Shown one piece after another: positions 46,583 through 56,090 of a stretch of DNA of 64,000 bases. Within the stretch, counting starts at the first letter, position 1, and every line of letters starts with the position of its first letter. Both the position numbers and the translations under genes were made by a program. The notes beneath the pieces are model-generated. The model made no database searches. It saw only the letters and a list, made by a program, of their open reading frames with translations, and had not been told where the DNA came from. Origin of the DNA: Corynebacterium sphenisci DSM 44792 (GTDB lineage: Bacteria > Actinomycetota > Actinomycetes > Mycobacteriales > Mycobacteriaceae); assembly GCF_001941505.1 (NCBI RefSeq), contig NZ_CP009248.1, forward strand, positions 930,001 through 994,000, read 5' to 3'.

Positions 46583-48016
46583 GTGTCGAGGAACGCAGAA
46601 CCGGGCACCGGGTACCCGCCGCCGCGGCAGGCCTGGCTGGCCCTGATCCCGCTGTGCACCGCCTTCTTCATGATCCTGCTGGATCAGACCATCGTGGCGG
46701 TGGCCACCCCGGACATCATGGCCCGGCTGGACGCCGACTACAACGCCGTGATCTGGGTGACCAGCGCCTTCCTGCTCGCCTACGCGGTGCCGCTGCTGGT
46801 GATGGGCCGGCTCGGCGACCAGCTCGGCCAGAAGCGGATCTTCCTCGCCGGGGTGGCGGTGTTCACCGTCGCCAGCCTGCTGTGCGGCCTGGCCCCGTCG
46901 ATTGAGCTGCTGGTCGGCGCCCGCGCCCTGCAGGGCCTCGGCGCCTCCATGATCTCCCCGCAGTCGCTGTCCGTGATCACCCGGATCTTCCCCCCGGAGC
47001 GGCGCGGGCCGGCGATGGGCCTGTGGGGCACCGTGGCCGGCCTGGCCACGCTCACCGGCCCGATCCTCGGCGGGGTGATCGTCACCGCCCTGACCTGGCA
47101 CTGGATCTTCCTGGTGAACGTGCCGGTGGGCGTGCTCTGCGTGGTGCTGGGGCTGCGGGTGATCCCGGAGCTGCCGGGGGTCTCCCGCAGCTTCGACATC
47201 CCCGGCATCGTGGTCTCCCTGCTGGCGATGACCTTCCTGGTGGTCGGGCTGCAGCAGGGCGAGTCCGCGGGCTGGGCGGGCTGGGTGTGGGCGCTGCTGG
47301 CCGGCGGGGCGGCGCTGGTGGCGGTGTTCATCCGGCTGCAGGCCCGCGCCAGCGAGCGCGGGGTGGAGGCCCTGGTGCCGCTGGGGCTCTTCCGCGACGG
47401 CGACTTCTCCCGCGGCTCCTTCTCCATCGCCGCGATGGGCTTCGCGGTGGCCTCCAACGCGCTGCCGATCATGATCTACCTGCAGCGCTTCGCGGACCGC
47501 TCCGCCCTGGCCGCGGGGCTGATGATCGCGCCGATGGCGGTGGTCTCCGGTGCGCTGGCCCCGCTGGTGGGCGCCCTCATCGGCCGGGTGCAGCCGCGGG
47601 TGCTGTCCATGTTCGGCTTCGCCATGATGATCGCCGGCCATCTGCTGATGTGGCTGGTGCTGGACCCGGCCCGCTCGGTGTGGTGGGTTCCGGCGGCCTC
47701 GGTGGTGCTCGGCTTCGGCAACGGCTTCGTGTGGGCGCCGAACTCCACGACCACGATGCTCGGCGTGCGCGGGGACGCCGTCGGCGCCGCCTCCGGGGTG
47801 TACAACACCGCCCGCCAGGTCGGCGCGGTGCTGGGCTCGGCGGCCACCGCGGCGTTCATCCAGCTGCGCGAGGCCGCCGGCGCCGGGGTGGAGGTACTCG
47901 GCCAGGTGCTGGTGATGCAGGCGGTGGTGCTCGCCCTGGGCCTGGTCGCGGTCTCCGGGTTCTCCCGCCGGCCCCGGCCGCCGCGCGGCGCGCCCGAGCG
48001 CGCCGGCGGGGCCTGA
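46583..48016 (+). CDS. MFS drug:H+ antiporter, DHA2 (EmrB/QacA) type
   Basis: 477 residues with about 14 membrane helices. Helix 1 carries the DHA2-type motif [18 protein letters not shown] (motif D1), loop 2-3 has [13 protein letters not shown] (motif A) and helix 5 has the antiporter motif [15 protein letters not shown]. Lies between gatA and pfkA. Substrate unknown. Confidence 0.9.
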   Translation: MSRNAEPGTGYPPPRQAWLALIPLCTAFFMILLDQTIVAVATPDIMARLDADYNAVIWVTSAFLLAYAVPLLVMGRLGDQLGQKRIFLAGVAVFTVASLLCGLAPSIELLVGARALQGLGASMISPQSLSVITRIFPPERRGPAMGLWGTVAGLATLTGPILGGVIVTALTWHWIFLVNVPVGVLCVVLGLRVIPELPGVSRSFDIPGIVVSLLAMTFLVVGLQQGESAGWAGWVWALLAGGAALVAVFIRLQARASERGVEALVPLGLFRDGDFSRGSFSIAAMGFAVASNALPIMIYLQRFADRSALAAGLMIAPMAVVSGALAPLVGALIGRVQPRVLSMFGFAMMIAGHLLMWLVLDPARSVWWVPAASVVLGFGNGFVWAPNSTTTMLGVRGDAVGAASGVYNTARQVGAVLGSAATAAFIQLREAAGAGVEVLGQVLVMQAVVLALGLVAVSGFSRRPRPPRGAPERAGGA

Positions 48017-48139
48017 GCCCCGGCGCACGGTGTTCGCCGCCGGGCCCGGCCCGGCACCGCCGCCCGCCCCGGCGGATCCGGCCCGAACGGTCGTGACCTG
48101 GGCCTTCACCCTCGGTGGGCGCGGCCGGATCGGGCGGAC

Positions 48140-48145
48140 TAGATT
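48140..48145 (+). promoter_or_regulatory. -10 box of pfkA
   Basis: TAGATT, seven bases before ATG 48153. Confidence 0.5.
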
Positions 48146-48152
48146 GGGGCTC

Positions 48153-49184
48153 ATGCGTATCGCGACCCTCACCTCCGGCGGCGACTGCCCCGGGCTCAAC
48201 GCCGTCATCCGTGCCATCGTCCGCACCGCCTCCTCCGAGTACGGCTCCACCGTGGTCGGCTACGAGGACGGCTGGATCGGCCTCATGGAGGATCGCCGGG
48301 TCCAGCTCTACGACGACGAGAACATCGACCGGGTGCTGCTGCGCGGCGGCACCATGCTCGGCACCGGGCGGATCCACCCGGACATCCTCACCGCCAGCCT
48401 GGACCGGATCCAGGACAACCTCGCCGACGCGGGCATCGACGCGCTGATCCCGATCGGCGGCGAGGGCACCCTCAAGGCCGGCAAATGGCTCGCGGACAAC
48501 GGGGTGCCGGTGGTGGGCGTGCCGAAGACCATCGACAACGACGTCAACGGCACCGACTTCACCTTCGGCTTCGACACCGCGGTGGCGGTGGCCACCGATG
48601 CGGTGGACCGGCTGCACACCACCGCCGAATCCCATCAGCGGGTGATGATCGTGGAGGTGATGGGCCGGCACGTCGGCTGGATCGCGCTGCACGCGGGCAT
48701 GGCCGGCGGGGCGCACTACATCGTGATCCCGGAGGAGCCCTTCGACATCAACGAGATCTGCAAGTCCATGGAGCGCCGCTTCCAGATGGGGGAGAAGTAC
48801 GGGATCATCGTGGTCGCCGAGGGTGCGGCGCCCAAGGAGGGCACCATGGAGTTCGACGCCGGCGGGGTGGACCAGTTCGGCCACCAGACCTTCAACGGGA
48901 TCGGCCAGATCATCGGCGACGAGATCAAGAACCGCACCGGCTACGACGTGCGCACCACGGTGCTCGGGCACATCCAGCGCGGCGGCACCCCCACCGCCTA
49001 CGACCGGGTGCTGGCCACCCGCTACGGGGTGCACGCCGCCCGCGCGGTGCACGAGCGCGACTTCGGCACCATCGTCGCCCTGCAGGGCGAGCGGGTCACC
49101 CGGATCCCGATCGACGACGCCGTCGCCGAGCTGAAGGTGGTGCCCGAGGGCCGCTACCGCACCGCCCGCGCCCTCTTCGGCTGA
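48153..49184 (+). CDS. pfkA: 6-phosphofructokinase
   Basis: Phosphorylates fructose 6-phosphate, the committing step of glycolysis. 343 residues. The catalytic region is PKTIDNDV with Asp128; GGEGT at 102-106 has Gly at the site where pyrophosphate enzymes have Asp, while Lys125 replaces the Gly of E. coli PfkA. This mixed signature is known from ATP-using actinobacterial (group III) enzymes. Leaderless ATG 48153; upstream in-frame codons lie before the -10 box. Confidence 0.95.
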   Translation: MRIATLTSGGDCPGLNAVIRAIVRTASSEYGSTVVGYEDGWIGLMEDRRVQLYDDENIDRVLLRGGTMLGTGRIHPDILTASLDRIQDNLADAGIDALIPIGGEGTLKAGKWLADNGVPVVGVPKTIDNDVNGTDFTFGFDTAVAVATDAVDRLHTTAESHQRVMIVEVMGRHVGWIALHAGMAGGAHYIVIPEEPFDINEICKSMERRFQMGEKYGIIVVAEGAAPKEGTMEFDAGGVDQFGHQTFNGIGQIIGDEIKNRTGYDVRTTVLGHIQRGGTPTAYDRVLATRYGVHAARAVHERDFGTIVALQGERVTRIPIDDAVAELKVVPEGRYRTARALFG

Positions 49185-49196
49185 GCCGCCGCGGGC

Positions 49197-49244
49197 CCGA
49201 TCCCGGGCCGCGCGACCGGGCCGGGCGGCGCCGCCCGGGATCGG
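49197..49244 (+). terminator. Terminator after pfkA
   Basis: Exact 12-bp arms CCGATCCCGGGC (49197-49208) and GCCCGGGATCGG (49233-49244), with a GC-rich 24-base apical loop, followed by CGCTTT. Confidence 0.7.
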
Positions 49245-49286
49245 CGCTTTCCGCACCCGAAGGACCCCGGGGGCCGGGGCTGCGGT

Positions 49287-49292
49287 TATCCT
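49287..49292 (+). promoter_or_regulatory. -10 box candidate of the first YkvI-like gene
   Basis: TATCCT; leader of about 70 bases ending with a strong TAGGAGGA ribosome site. TCCTTTAGGA at the ribosome site is self-complementary. Confidence 0.4.
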
Positions 49293-49368
49293 GTGCGACG
49301 TTCACCCCGCCCCGGGGTGCGGCCCGCGCGCCGGCCTTGGGCGATACGTCCCGTCCTTTAGGAGGATC

Positions 49369-50742
49369 ATGCTCAGGGAAGCACTCGGCATCGCCATGGC
49401 GGTGACCGGCGTCATCATCGGCGCCGGCTTCGCCTCCGGACAGGAGCTGCTCCAGTACTTCGTCGCCTTCGGCACGAAGGGGATCATCGGCGCCAGCGCC
49501 GCCGGGATCATGATGGCCCTGGCCGGCCTGGCCATGCTGCAGTACGGCAGCTACTACCGCGCCCGGGAGCACACCGCCGTGTTCGAGGGCATGACCCTGA
49601 TGCCGTGGACCTCCCGGATCCTCGACGCCGCGGTGCTGGTCACCCTGTTCTCCACCGGCTTCGTCATGTTCGCCGGCGCCGGGTCCAACCTGCAGCAGCA
49701 GTTCGGGCTGCCGGTGTGGGTCGGCTCCGGGGTGATGCTGCTGCTGGTGCTCGCCGCGGGCATGCTCGACGTGGACAAGGTCAGCCGGGTGATCGGCGGG
49801 ATCACCCCCTTCATCCTGGTGTTCCTGCTCATCGGCTCGCTCTACGCGATCATCGCCTACGGTTCCGAGCCGGGCCGGGACCTCTCCGTGGTGGAGGGGG
49901 TCACCCCGGCGCTGCCGGTGTGGTGGCTGTCCGCGGTGAACTACACCGGGCTGGCGCTCATCATGGGCGTGTCCATGGCGATCGTGATCGGCGGGGCGAA
50001 CCTGATCCCGCGCTCGGCGGGCATCGGCGGGCTCATCGCCGGCATCCTCTTCGGCGCCTTCCTGGTCCTGGGCACCATCGCGCTGCTGCTGACCTCCGGG
50101 ATCGTCGCCGGCGAGGACATGCCGATGCTGGCGCTCATCGAGTCCATCGACCCCCGGCTCGGCGTGGCGATGGCCTTCATCATCTACGGGATGATCTTCA
50201 ACTCCGCGCTGGGGCTGTTCTACGCCCTGGGCAAGCGGCTCACCGCGAAGCGCCCGGAGCGCTACCGGGTGGTCTTCACCGCGGTCACCGTCGCCGGGTT
50301 CATCCTCTCCTTCGTCGGCTTCAAGACCCTGGTCGCGCACGTCTACCCGGTGCTCGGCTACTTCGGCATCGTGCTGGTGGCGATCATGGTGGTGGCCTGG
50401 TTCCGGGCCCGCGGCCGGATCTCCGCCGAATCCGACCGCCGGAACCTGCTGCGCACCCTGGTCACCCGCCGGCTGGACCCGCGGATGCGCTTCACCAAGA
50501 CCGACCGCCGGCACCTGGAGCGCGCCGTGGACGCCTCCAACGTCGACGACGCCGATCTCGCCGACGCGGTGTACAGCGAGGTGGTCGAGGAGCTGCGCGC
50601 CGACGAGGAGGTGGACTTCCCCGAGTACGAGGTCGCCGAGGGCGATTCCGCGGCCGACGCGGCCGTGCAGGCCGCCGCCGACGCGGAGGTCGTCTACCCC
50701 GATTCGGAGGAGGAGGGCGAAACCGCCCCCCGCGACGCCTGA
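49369..50742 (+). CDS. YkvI-like membrane protein, copy 1
   Basis: 457 residues with about ten membrane helices up to residue 350 and a cytosolic acidic tail. The N-terminal GVIIGAGFASGQELLQYF is the hallmark of this family, distantly related to amino-acid/APC-type carriers. The tail has LDPRMRFTKTDRRHLERAVD and EVDFPEYEV. A second copy follows 140 bases downstream. The substrate is unknown. Confidence 0.85.
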   Translation: MLREALGIAMAVTGVIIGAGFASGQELLQYFVAFGTKGIIGASAAGIMMALAGLAMLQYGSYYRAREHTAVFEGMTLMPWTSRILDAAVLVTLFSTGFVMFAGAGSNLQQQFGLPVWVGSGVMLLLVLAAGMLDVDKVSRVIGGITPFILVFLLIGSLYAIIAYGSEPGRDLSVVEGVTPALPVWWLSAVNYTGLALIMGVSMAIVIGGANLIPRSAGIGGLIAGILFGAFLVLGTIALLLTSGIVAGEDMPMLALIESIDPRLGVAMAFIIYGMIFNSALGLFYALGKRLTAKRPERYRVVFTAVTVAGFILSFVGFKTLVAHVYPVLGYFGIVLVAIMVVAWFRARGRISAESDRRNLLRTLVTRRLDPRMRFTKTDRRHLERAVDASNVDDADLADAVYSEVVEELRADEEVDFPEYEVAEGDSAADAAVQAAADAEVVYPDSEEEGETAPRDA

Positions 50743-50750
50743 GCGCCGAC

Positions 50751-50756
50751 TAGCCT
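50751..50756 (+). promoter_or_regulatory. -10 box candidate of the second YkvI-like gene
   Basis: TAGCCT just after the first copy's stop; would give a leader of about 120 bases. Confidence 0.35.
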
Positions 50757-50882
50757 GGCACCCGGCGCGCCCGCGGGCGCGCCGCGACCGAACGCCCGTC
50801 AACCGCCGCCCGGGCGCGGTCTTCCGGCGACCCCGGGAGCGCCGGTCCCCGGCCGGCACCGGAAGGACCCGGAACCACAGCC

Positions 50883-52532
50883 ATGCTCAAACGCGCCATC
50901 GGGATCTCCATGTCCTTCATCGGCCTGGTCGTGGGGGCGGGCTTCGCCTCCGGCCAGGAGATGATGCAGTACTTCGTCGCCTTCGGCCTGCCCGGGATCT
51001 GGGGGGCGGCGCTGGCCGGGGCGATCATGGTGGTCGCCGGCTACGCCACCCTGCAGATGGCCAGCTACCTGCAGGCCGAGGAGCACATGGCGGTGTTCTC
51101 CCGGATCTCCCGGGGCCCGTGGACCTCCCGGATCCTGGACCTCAGCGTGATGGCCACCCTGTTCATCACCGGGTTCGTGATGCTCGCCGGGGCCGGGTCG
51201 AACCTCAACCAGCAGTTCGGGCTGCCGCTCATCGTCGGCTCGCTCATCATGCTGGGGCTCATCCTCGCCGCCGGAATGCTCGACGTGCACATCGTCAACC
51301 GGGTGATCGGCGCGATCACCCCCTTCATCATCGTGCTGCTGGTCTTCGCCGGGGCGTGGGCGCTGCTGCACAACGGGCACACCTTCGCCGAGCTGCACGA
51401 CCAGTCCACCATGATCCGGGCCGGCTACCCGGGGTGGATGCAGGCGATCCTGCCGCACTGGCTGGTCGCCTCCCTCAACTACGTGGGCATGAACCTCATG
51501 GTGGGGGTGTCCATGGCGATCGTGATCGGCGGCACCAACCTCTCCCCGCGGGAGGCCGGGATCGGCGGGCTGCTCGGCGGGGTGGGCTACGGCGTGCTGG
51601 TGCTGCTGGTCTCCAGCGCCCTGTACCTGAACTCCCCGGAGCTGATGGCGGCCGATCTGCCCACCATGGAGCTGGTCACCTCGATCAACCCGGTGCTCGG
51701 CGTGGTGATGTCCCTGGTCGTCTTCGGCATGATCTTCAACACCGGGATCGGGATGTTCTACGCCCTGGGCAAGCGGCTCACCGCCGGCCGCCAGGACCGG
51801 TTCCGGGTGGTGTTCATCTCCGTGGTGCTCGCCGGGTTCGCGATCAGCTTCGTCGGCTTCAAGCAGCTCATCGCGGTGCTCTACCCGCTCATCGGCTACT
51901 TCGGGATCCTGCTGGTCATCGTGGTCATCGTCGGCTGGCTGCGGGGCCGCTCCACGATCCGGGAGGAGTCCGCCCGCCGGGAGCACATCCGGGCGCTGGC
52001 GGTGCGCCGGCTGGACCCGCGGATGCGCTTCACCAAGGGCGACGCGCGCCGGCTGCGCAAGGCCGTGGACGACTCCAACGTCGACGACCGGGCCCTGGTC
52101 GACGCGGTGTACGAGGAGGTCGTCGCCGAGCTCATCGCCGATGACGAGGTGGACTTCCCGGACCCGGAGGTGGATTCGGCGCCCTCCTACGCCCATGCCG
52201 CGGCGGAGGCCGCCGATGCGGCGACCATCGTCTACCCGGAGGACGAGGACTGGGAGGACCGGCCCGACGACGCCGACGACCACGACGGGCCGGCGGCCGA
52301 ACCCGGCTGGCGGTTCACCCTGAAGACCGAGGAGGAGCTGGCCGCCGATGCCGCGGCGAGCCCCGCCGAGCGGGCCCGCCGGCGGCGGGCGGACGGCCGC
52401 CGGGCCGCGGCGGGCCGGGCCACGGCGCGCCGCCGCGCGGCGACCGGGCCCAGCCGCGGCCACCAGCCGGTGAAGGCCCGGCTGCTGCGCGAGGTCGCCG
52501 AGGACGGCGAGCCCGGGCCCGGCCGACCCTAG
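50883..52532 (+). CDS. YkvI-like membrane protein, copy 2
   Basis: 549 residues, clearly paralogous to the previous gene: GLVVGAGFASGQEMMQYF, GLPLIVGSLIMLGLIL, MGVSMAIVIGG-type helix 6 and the tail LDPRMRFTKGDARRLRKAVD with VDFPDPEV. It is about 90 residues longer through a C-terminal extension rich in Ala, Arg, Asp and Glu. The pair may act as a heterodimer or have split substrates (inference). Ribosome site GGAAGGA. Confidence 0.85.
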   Translation: MLKRAIGISMSFIGLVVGAGFASGQEMMQYFVAFGLPGIWGAALAGAIMVVAGYATLQMASYLQAEEHMAVFSRISRGPWTSRILDLSVMATLFITGFVMLAGAGSNLNQQFGLPLIVGSLIMLGLILAAGMLDVHIVNRVIGAITPFIIVLLVFAGAWALLHNGHTFAELHDQSTMIRAGYPGWMQAILPHWLVASLNYVGMNLMVGVSMAIVIGGTNLSPREAGIGGLLGGVGYGVLVLLVSSALYLNSPELMAADLPTMELVTSINPVLGVVMSLVVFGMIFNTGIGMFYALGKRLTAGRQDRFRVVFISVVLAGFAISFVGFKQLIAVLYPLIGYFGILLVIVVIVGWLRGRSTIREESARREHIRALAVRRLDPRMRFTKGDARRLRKAVDDSNVDDRALVDAVYEEVVAELIADDEVDFPDPEVDSAPSYAHAAAEAADAATIVYPEDEDWEDRPDDADDHDGPAAEPGWRFTLKTEEELAADAAASPAERARRRRADGRRAAAGRATARRRAATGPSRGHQPVKARLLREVAEDGEPGPGRP

Positions 52533-52547
52533 CGGGCCGGGCCCGGC

Positions 52548-53213
52548 TCACTCCCCCTCGACGAGCCCGTGCGCCGCGGCGAAGGCCCGGGCGGCGTCCT
52601 CGTCGGCATGCGGGCCGAAGCGCAGCACCGCGTCCTCACGCAGATCCCAGCTGAACCCGGTGCCCGGCTGGTAGCGCATCCGGTGCGCGCCGCCCTCGGC
52701 CTCGCCGAGGTCCACCAGATCCGCGTCCCCGCGCACCGCCTCGGCGACCCCCGGATCGGAGTACATCGCCACCAGCGGACCGTCCGCCGGCTCCCCGTCG
52801 CCGGTGTCCAGCAGCAGGCAGTTCATCGCCTCCACGGCCCCGTCCAGGCCCAGCCCCGGCGGGGTGCCGGCCTGGGCCACGCAGGCCTGCGCCACCCAGG
52901 CCCCGGCCAGCGGCTCCGGCAGCCGGTCGCGCACCGCCTCGGCGGTGAGCGGGGCGCCGTGGCCCTCCGGGCCGCCGGCGAAATGCCGCCAGCCGGCGAC
53001 GCCGGCGCCGAGCACCGCCACCACCGCCAGGGCCGCGATGAGCACCCGGGGCAGGGCGCCGCCGGGTGCCGGCAGCGCGGTGGGGTCGGCGGCCGGCTCG
53101 GCCTGGCCGGCCCGCTCGGCCGGCTGCGGCGCGGCGGCGCCCTCGCCCGGCCGGTCCGGGCCGGCCGGGTCCCCGGGCCGGGCGGGCTCGTCGCGGTGGT
53201 CTCGCTCGGTCAT
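52548..53213 (-). CDS. Membrane-anchored protein of unknown function
   Basis: 221 residues from ATG 53213 ([15 protein letters not shown]). A Pro/Ala/Glu-rich cytosolic N terminus of about 75 residues, one membrane helix ([19 protein letters not shown]) and an outside domain of about 125 residues with two cysteines (QACVAQ and MNCLLL) that could pair. No family recognised. ATG 53234 (MHRKAEQ) is an alternative. TATCGT on the minus strand at 53291-53296 is a possible -10. Its 3' end lies close to the second YkvI gene (convergent). Confidence 0.7.
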   Translation of the reverse strand: MTERDHRDEPARPGDPAGPDRPGEGAAAPQPAERAGQAEPAADPTALPAPGGALPRVLIAALAVVAVLGAGVAGWRHFAGGPEGHGAPLTAEAVRDRLPEPLAGAWVAQACVAQAGTPPGLGLDGAVEAMNCLLLDTGDGEPADGPLVAMYSDPGVAEAVRGDADLVDLGEAEGGAHRMRYQPGTGFSWDLREDAVLRFGPHADEDAARAFAAAHGLVEGE

Positions 53214-53345
53214 CTGCTCTGCCTTCCGGTGCATGGGCGGTCTCGGGTGCCGCGCCGGGGTCGCGCCCGGCGGCGGCGGGTCAGGCCCCCACGATAGCCC
53301 GCGGGCGCCCCGGCGGCCCGGACGCGACCGGCCCCGCCCCGGCGG

Positions 53346-53351
53346 TAGGAT
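53346..53351 (+). promoter_or_regulatory. -10 box of gatB
   Basis: TAGGAT, seven bases before ATG 53359. Confidence 0.5.
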
Positions 53352-53358
53352 GTCGGCC

Positions 53359-54873
53359 ATGACCGCCGCCTACGCAGATGACCTGATGGACTACGACGAG
53401 GTCCTCGACCGCTTCGATCCCGTGATGGGGATGGAGGTGCACGTGGAGCTCGCGACGAAGACGAAGATGTTCTCCGCCTCCTCGGCGAACTTCGGGGCGG
53501 AGCCGAACTCCAACGTCGACCCCTGCTCCCTGGGCCTGCCCGGGGCGCTGCCGGTGGTCAACCGCACCGGGGTGGAGTGGGCCATCAAGATCGGGCTGGC
53601 GCTGAACTGCTCCATCGCCGAGTCCTCCCGCTTCGCGCGGAAGAACTACTTCTACCCGGACCAGCCGAAGAACTACCAGATCTCCCAGTACGACGAGCCG
53701 ATCGCCTACGACGGCTACCTCGACGTGGTGCTCGACGACGGTGAGACCTGGCGGGTGGAGATCGAGCGGGCGCATATGGAGGAGGACACCGGCAAGCTCA
53801 CCCACCTCGGCGGCGCCACCGGCCGGATCCACGGCGCCACCCGCTCCCTGGTGGACTGCAACCGGGCCGGGATCCCGCTGATCGAGATCGTCACCAAGCC
53901 GATCATCGGCGCCGGGGCGCGCGCCCCGGAGGTCGCCCGGGCCTACGTCACCGCGCTGCGCGACCTGGTCAAGGCCCTCGGGGTCTCCGACGCCCGGATG
54001 GACCAGGGCTCCATGCGGGTGGACTCCAACCTCTCCCTGCGCCCGGTGGGCCGGGAGGAGTTCGGCACCCGCACCGAGACGAAGAACATCAACTCCCTGA
54101 AATCCGTGGAGCAGGCGGTGCGCTACGAGATGCGCCGGCAGGCCGCGGTGCTCGCCGCCGGCGGCGAGATCCGGCAGGAGACCCGGCACTACCAGGAGGC
54201 CGACGGCTCCACCTCCGCCGGCCGGATCAAGGAGACCGCCGAGGACTACCGCTACTTCAACGACCCGGATCTGCCCCCGGTGCTCGCCCCGCGGGAGTGG
54301 GTGGAGGAGATCCGGGCCACCCTGCCGGAGCTGCCCTGGGTGCGCCGAGCCCGGATCCAGGCGGACTGGGGGCTCAAGGACGAGGAGATGCGCGACCTGG
54401 TCAACGCCGGGGCGCTGGACCTCATCATCGACACCGTGGAGGCCGGCGCCGCCCCGGACGAGGCCCGCTCCTGGTGGGTGGCCTACCTTTCCCAGAAGGC
54501 CAACGAGGCCGGGGTGGAGCTCGCCGCCCTGGACATCACCCCCGCCCAGGTCGCCCGGGTGATCGGCCTCATCGGGGAGGGCAAGCTCACCAACAAGCTG
54601 GCCCGCTCCGCGGTCGACGGGGTGCTCGCCGGGGAGGGCGAGGTCGACGAGGTGGTCGCCGCCCGCGGCCTGGAGGTGGTCCGCGATGACGGGGCGGTGA
54701 CCCGCGCCGTGCAGGAGGCCCTGGACGCCAACCCGGACATCGTGGCCAAGATCAAGGACGGCAAGACGAAGGCCGGCGGCGCGATCGTCGGCCAGGTGAT
54801 GAAGGCCACCCGCGGCAAGGCCGATCCCGCCCAGGTCAACAAGCTGATCGGCGAGCTGGTCGCGAAGATGTAG
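53359..54873 (+). CDS. gatB: Asp/Glu-tRNA amidotransferase subunit B
   Basis: Binds and phosphorylates the misacylated Glu-tRNA(Gln) so that ammonia from GatA can amidate it. 504 residues with [17 protein letters not shown] at the N terminus, [18 protein letters not shown], the [11 protein letters not shown] block and the C-terminal YqeY-like domain. Leaderless ATG 53359. Confidence 0.97.
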   Translation: MTAAYADDLMDYDEVLDRFDPVMGMEVHVELATKTKMFSASSANFGAEPNSNVDPCSLGLPGALPVVNRTGVEWAIKIGLALNCSIAESSRFARKNYFYPDQPKNYQISQYDEPIAYDGYLDVVLDDGETWRVEIERAHMEEDTGKLTHLGGATGRIHGATRSLVDCNRAGIPLIEIVTKPIIGAGARAPEVARAYVTALRDLVKALGVSDARMDQGSMRVDSNLSLRPVGREEFGTRTETKNINSLKSVEQAVRYEMRRQAAVLAAGGEIRQETRHYQEADGSTSAGRIKETAEDYRYFNDPDLPPVLAPREWVEEIRATLPELPWVRRARIQADWGLKDEEMRDLVNAGALDLIIDTVEAGAAPDEARSWWVAYLSQKANEAGVELAALDITPAQVARVIGLIGEGKLTNKLARSAVDGVLAGEGEVDEVVAARGLEVVRDDGAVTRAVQEALDANPDIVAKIKDGKTKAGGAIVGQVMKATRGKADPAQVNKLIGELVAKM

Positions 54874-54891
54874 GCCCCGCCGGCGGCGCCT

Positions 54892-54928
54892 CGGCCCCGC
54901 CGCGCCCCGCCCGGGCGCGGCGGGGCCG
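54892..54928. terminator. Hairpin between gatB and the lipoprotein gene
   Basis: Arms of 15-16 bp (54892-54907 with 54913-54928) between convergent genes. Confidence 0.7.
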
Positions 54929-54943
54929 CGGCCGTCGGCGGGC

Positions 54944-56011
54944 CTAGTCGGGGGCCCCGGCGGCCGAGCCGGCGTCCGGCAGCCGCACCACCCGGTCATC
55001 GGCGGCGGCCGGGCCGGCCGCGGCCAGCTCCCGGTTCGCGGTGCCCGCCCACAGCTGCGGCCCGCCGCCGGCGGGCACCGCGGCCACCGTGGCGACATGG
55101 CCGAACTCGCCCTCCACCACCGTCTCCGGGGCCCCGTCGGCCCGCCACCGCGGCGAGTGCGCCGGCCCGGGGCCGGGGGCCACGGCCACGTCCACGGACA
55201 TCGGCAGGGTGAGCACCTTCTGCGCCCCCGGCACCGCCACCGCCACCAGCCCGCCGGCGACGGCGCAGCCGCCGATGCTGTCGTCGAAGTCGACCTCCGC
55301 GACCGGGATCAGCTCCGGGCCGTCCAGCTGCACCAGCTGCGGGCGGCCGTCCACCCGGGCCGCGAGCAGCGGCGGCACCCCGCGCCCGGTGAGGCAGGTG
55401 GCCACGATCTCCACCGCCGGATCCCCGGCGACCAGGTAGTTCACCGGGGCCCCGGGCGGGTCGAGGGCGCCGCGGTAGATGGCGATGGTGCCCGGCGGGG
55501 CGGCCAGTTCGCGGCGATCCACGCCGCCGCCGGGCAGCAGGGTCAGCCGCAGCACCGCGCCGCCGAGGAGCAGCACGTGCACCTGGTGGTCCTCCGCCAC
55601 CTCCGGGGAGGGCAGCAGCTGGCGCACCCGGGCGCCCAGTTCGGCGACCAGCCGCGGCGGGCGATTCGGGGCGACCTCCCACAGATCCCCGGCGGCGTCG
55701 CCGGCCAGCGCCCGCCCGGGCCCGATCGGGGCCAGCGCGGTGACCGCGGGCAGGCAGGCGGCCAGGGTGATCCGGTCCCGGGCGCAGGGGTCCTCGGAGC
55801 GGTCGCCGCGGGGCGGCTGCGCGGTGGGCGCGCGGCTCAGCGCCGCATCGGGCATCGGTGCGGGGGTGGGCTCGGCCTCGCGGGCGGTGAAGGGCCCGGC
55901 ATGCGGATCCGGGGCGGCGGCGCAGCCGGCGGCCAGGGCCGCGGCGGCGGCCAGCGCGGCGCACCGGGCCGCGATCGCGGCCCGGCGCCTGCCCGCGTCC
56001 CTGGTGCCCAC
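54944..56011 (-). CDS. Secreted lipoprotein, possible beta-propeller (LppZ position)
   Basis: 355 residues from GTG 56011. A basic N terminus and hydrophobic stretch end in the lipobox LAAGC with Cys at about 30. The mature part repeats short beta-rich segments such as VTALAPIGPGRALAGD and GTIAIYRGALDPPG, which suggest a propeller, but no catalytic residues are evident. M. tuberculosis has lipoprotein lppZ in the same neighbourhood with DoxX, cfp6 and gatB, so an LppZ relationship is plausible. The GTG is preferred over ATG 56023 because that ATG lies inside the TATGCT -10 box. Confidence 0.75.
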   Translation of the reverse strand: MGTRDAGRRRAAIAARCAALAAAAALAAGCAAAPDPHAGPFTAREAEPTPAPMPDAALSRAPTAQPPRGDRSEDPCARDRITLAACLPAVTALAPIGPGRALAGDAAGDLWEVAPNRPPRLVAELGARVRQLLPSPEVAEDHQVHVLLLGGAVLRLTLLPGGGVDRRELAAPPGTIAIYRGALDPPGAPVNYLVAGDPAVEIVATCLTGRGVPPLLAARVDGRPQLVQLDGPELIPVAEVDFDDSIGGCAVAGGLVAVAVPGAQKVLTLPMSVDVAVAPGPGPAHSPRWRADGAPETVVEGEFGHVATVAAVPAGGGPQLWAGTANRELAAAGPAAADDRVVRLPDAGSAAGAPD

Positions 56012-56018
56012 GCCGGCC

Positions 56019-56024
56019 AGCATA
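56019..56024 (-). promoter_or_regulatory. -10 box of the lipoprotein gene
   Basis: TATGCT on the minus strand, seven bases before GTG 56011; it contains the alternative ATG. Confidence 0.5.
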
Positions 56025-56077
56025 GGAAAACCGGGCCGCCCACGGCACGGCGGCACCCGCACCGGCCCCGGGGACCC

Positions 56078-56083
56078 TACTGT
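56078..56083 (+). promoter_or_regulatory. -10 box of the DoxX gene
   Basis: TACTGT, seven bases before GTG 56091. Confidence 0.45.
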
Positions 56084-56090
56084 GGAGCCT

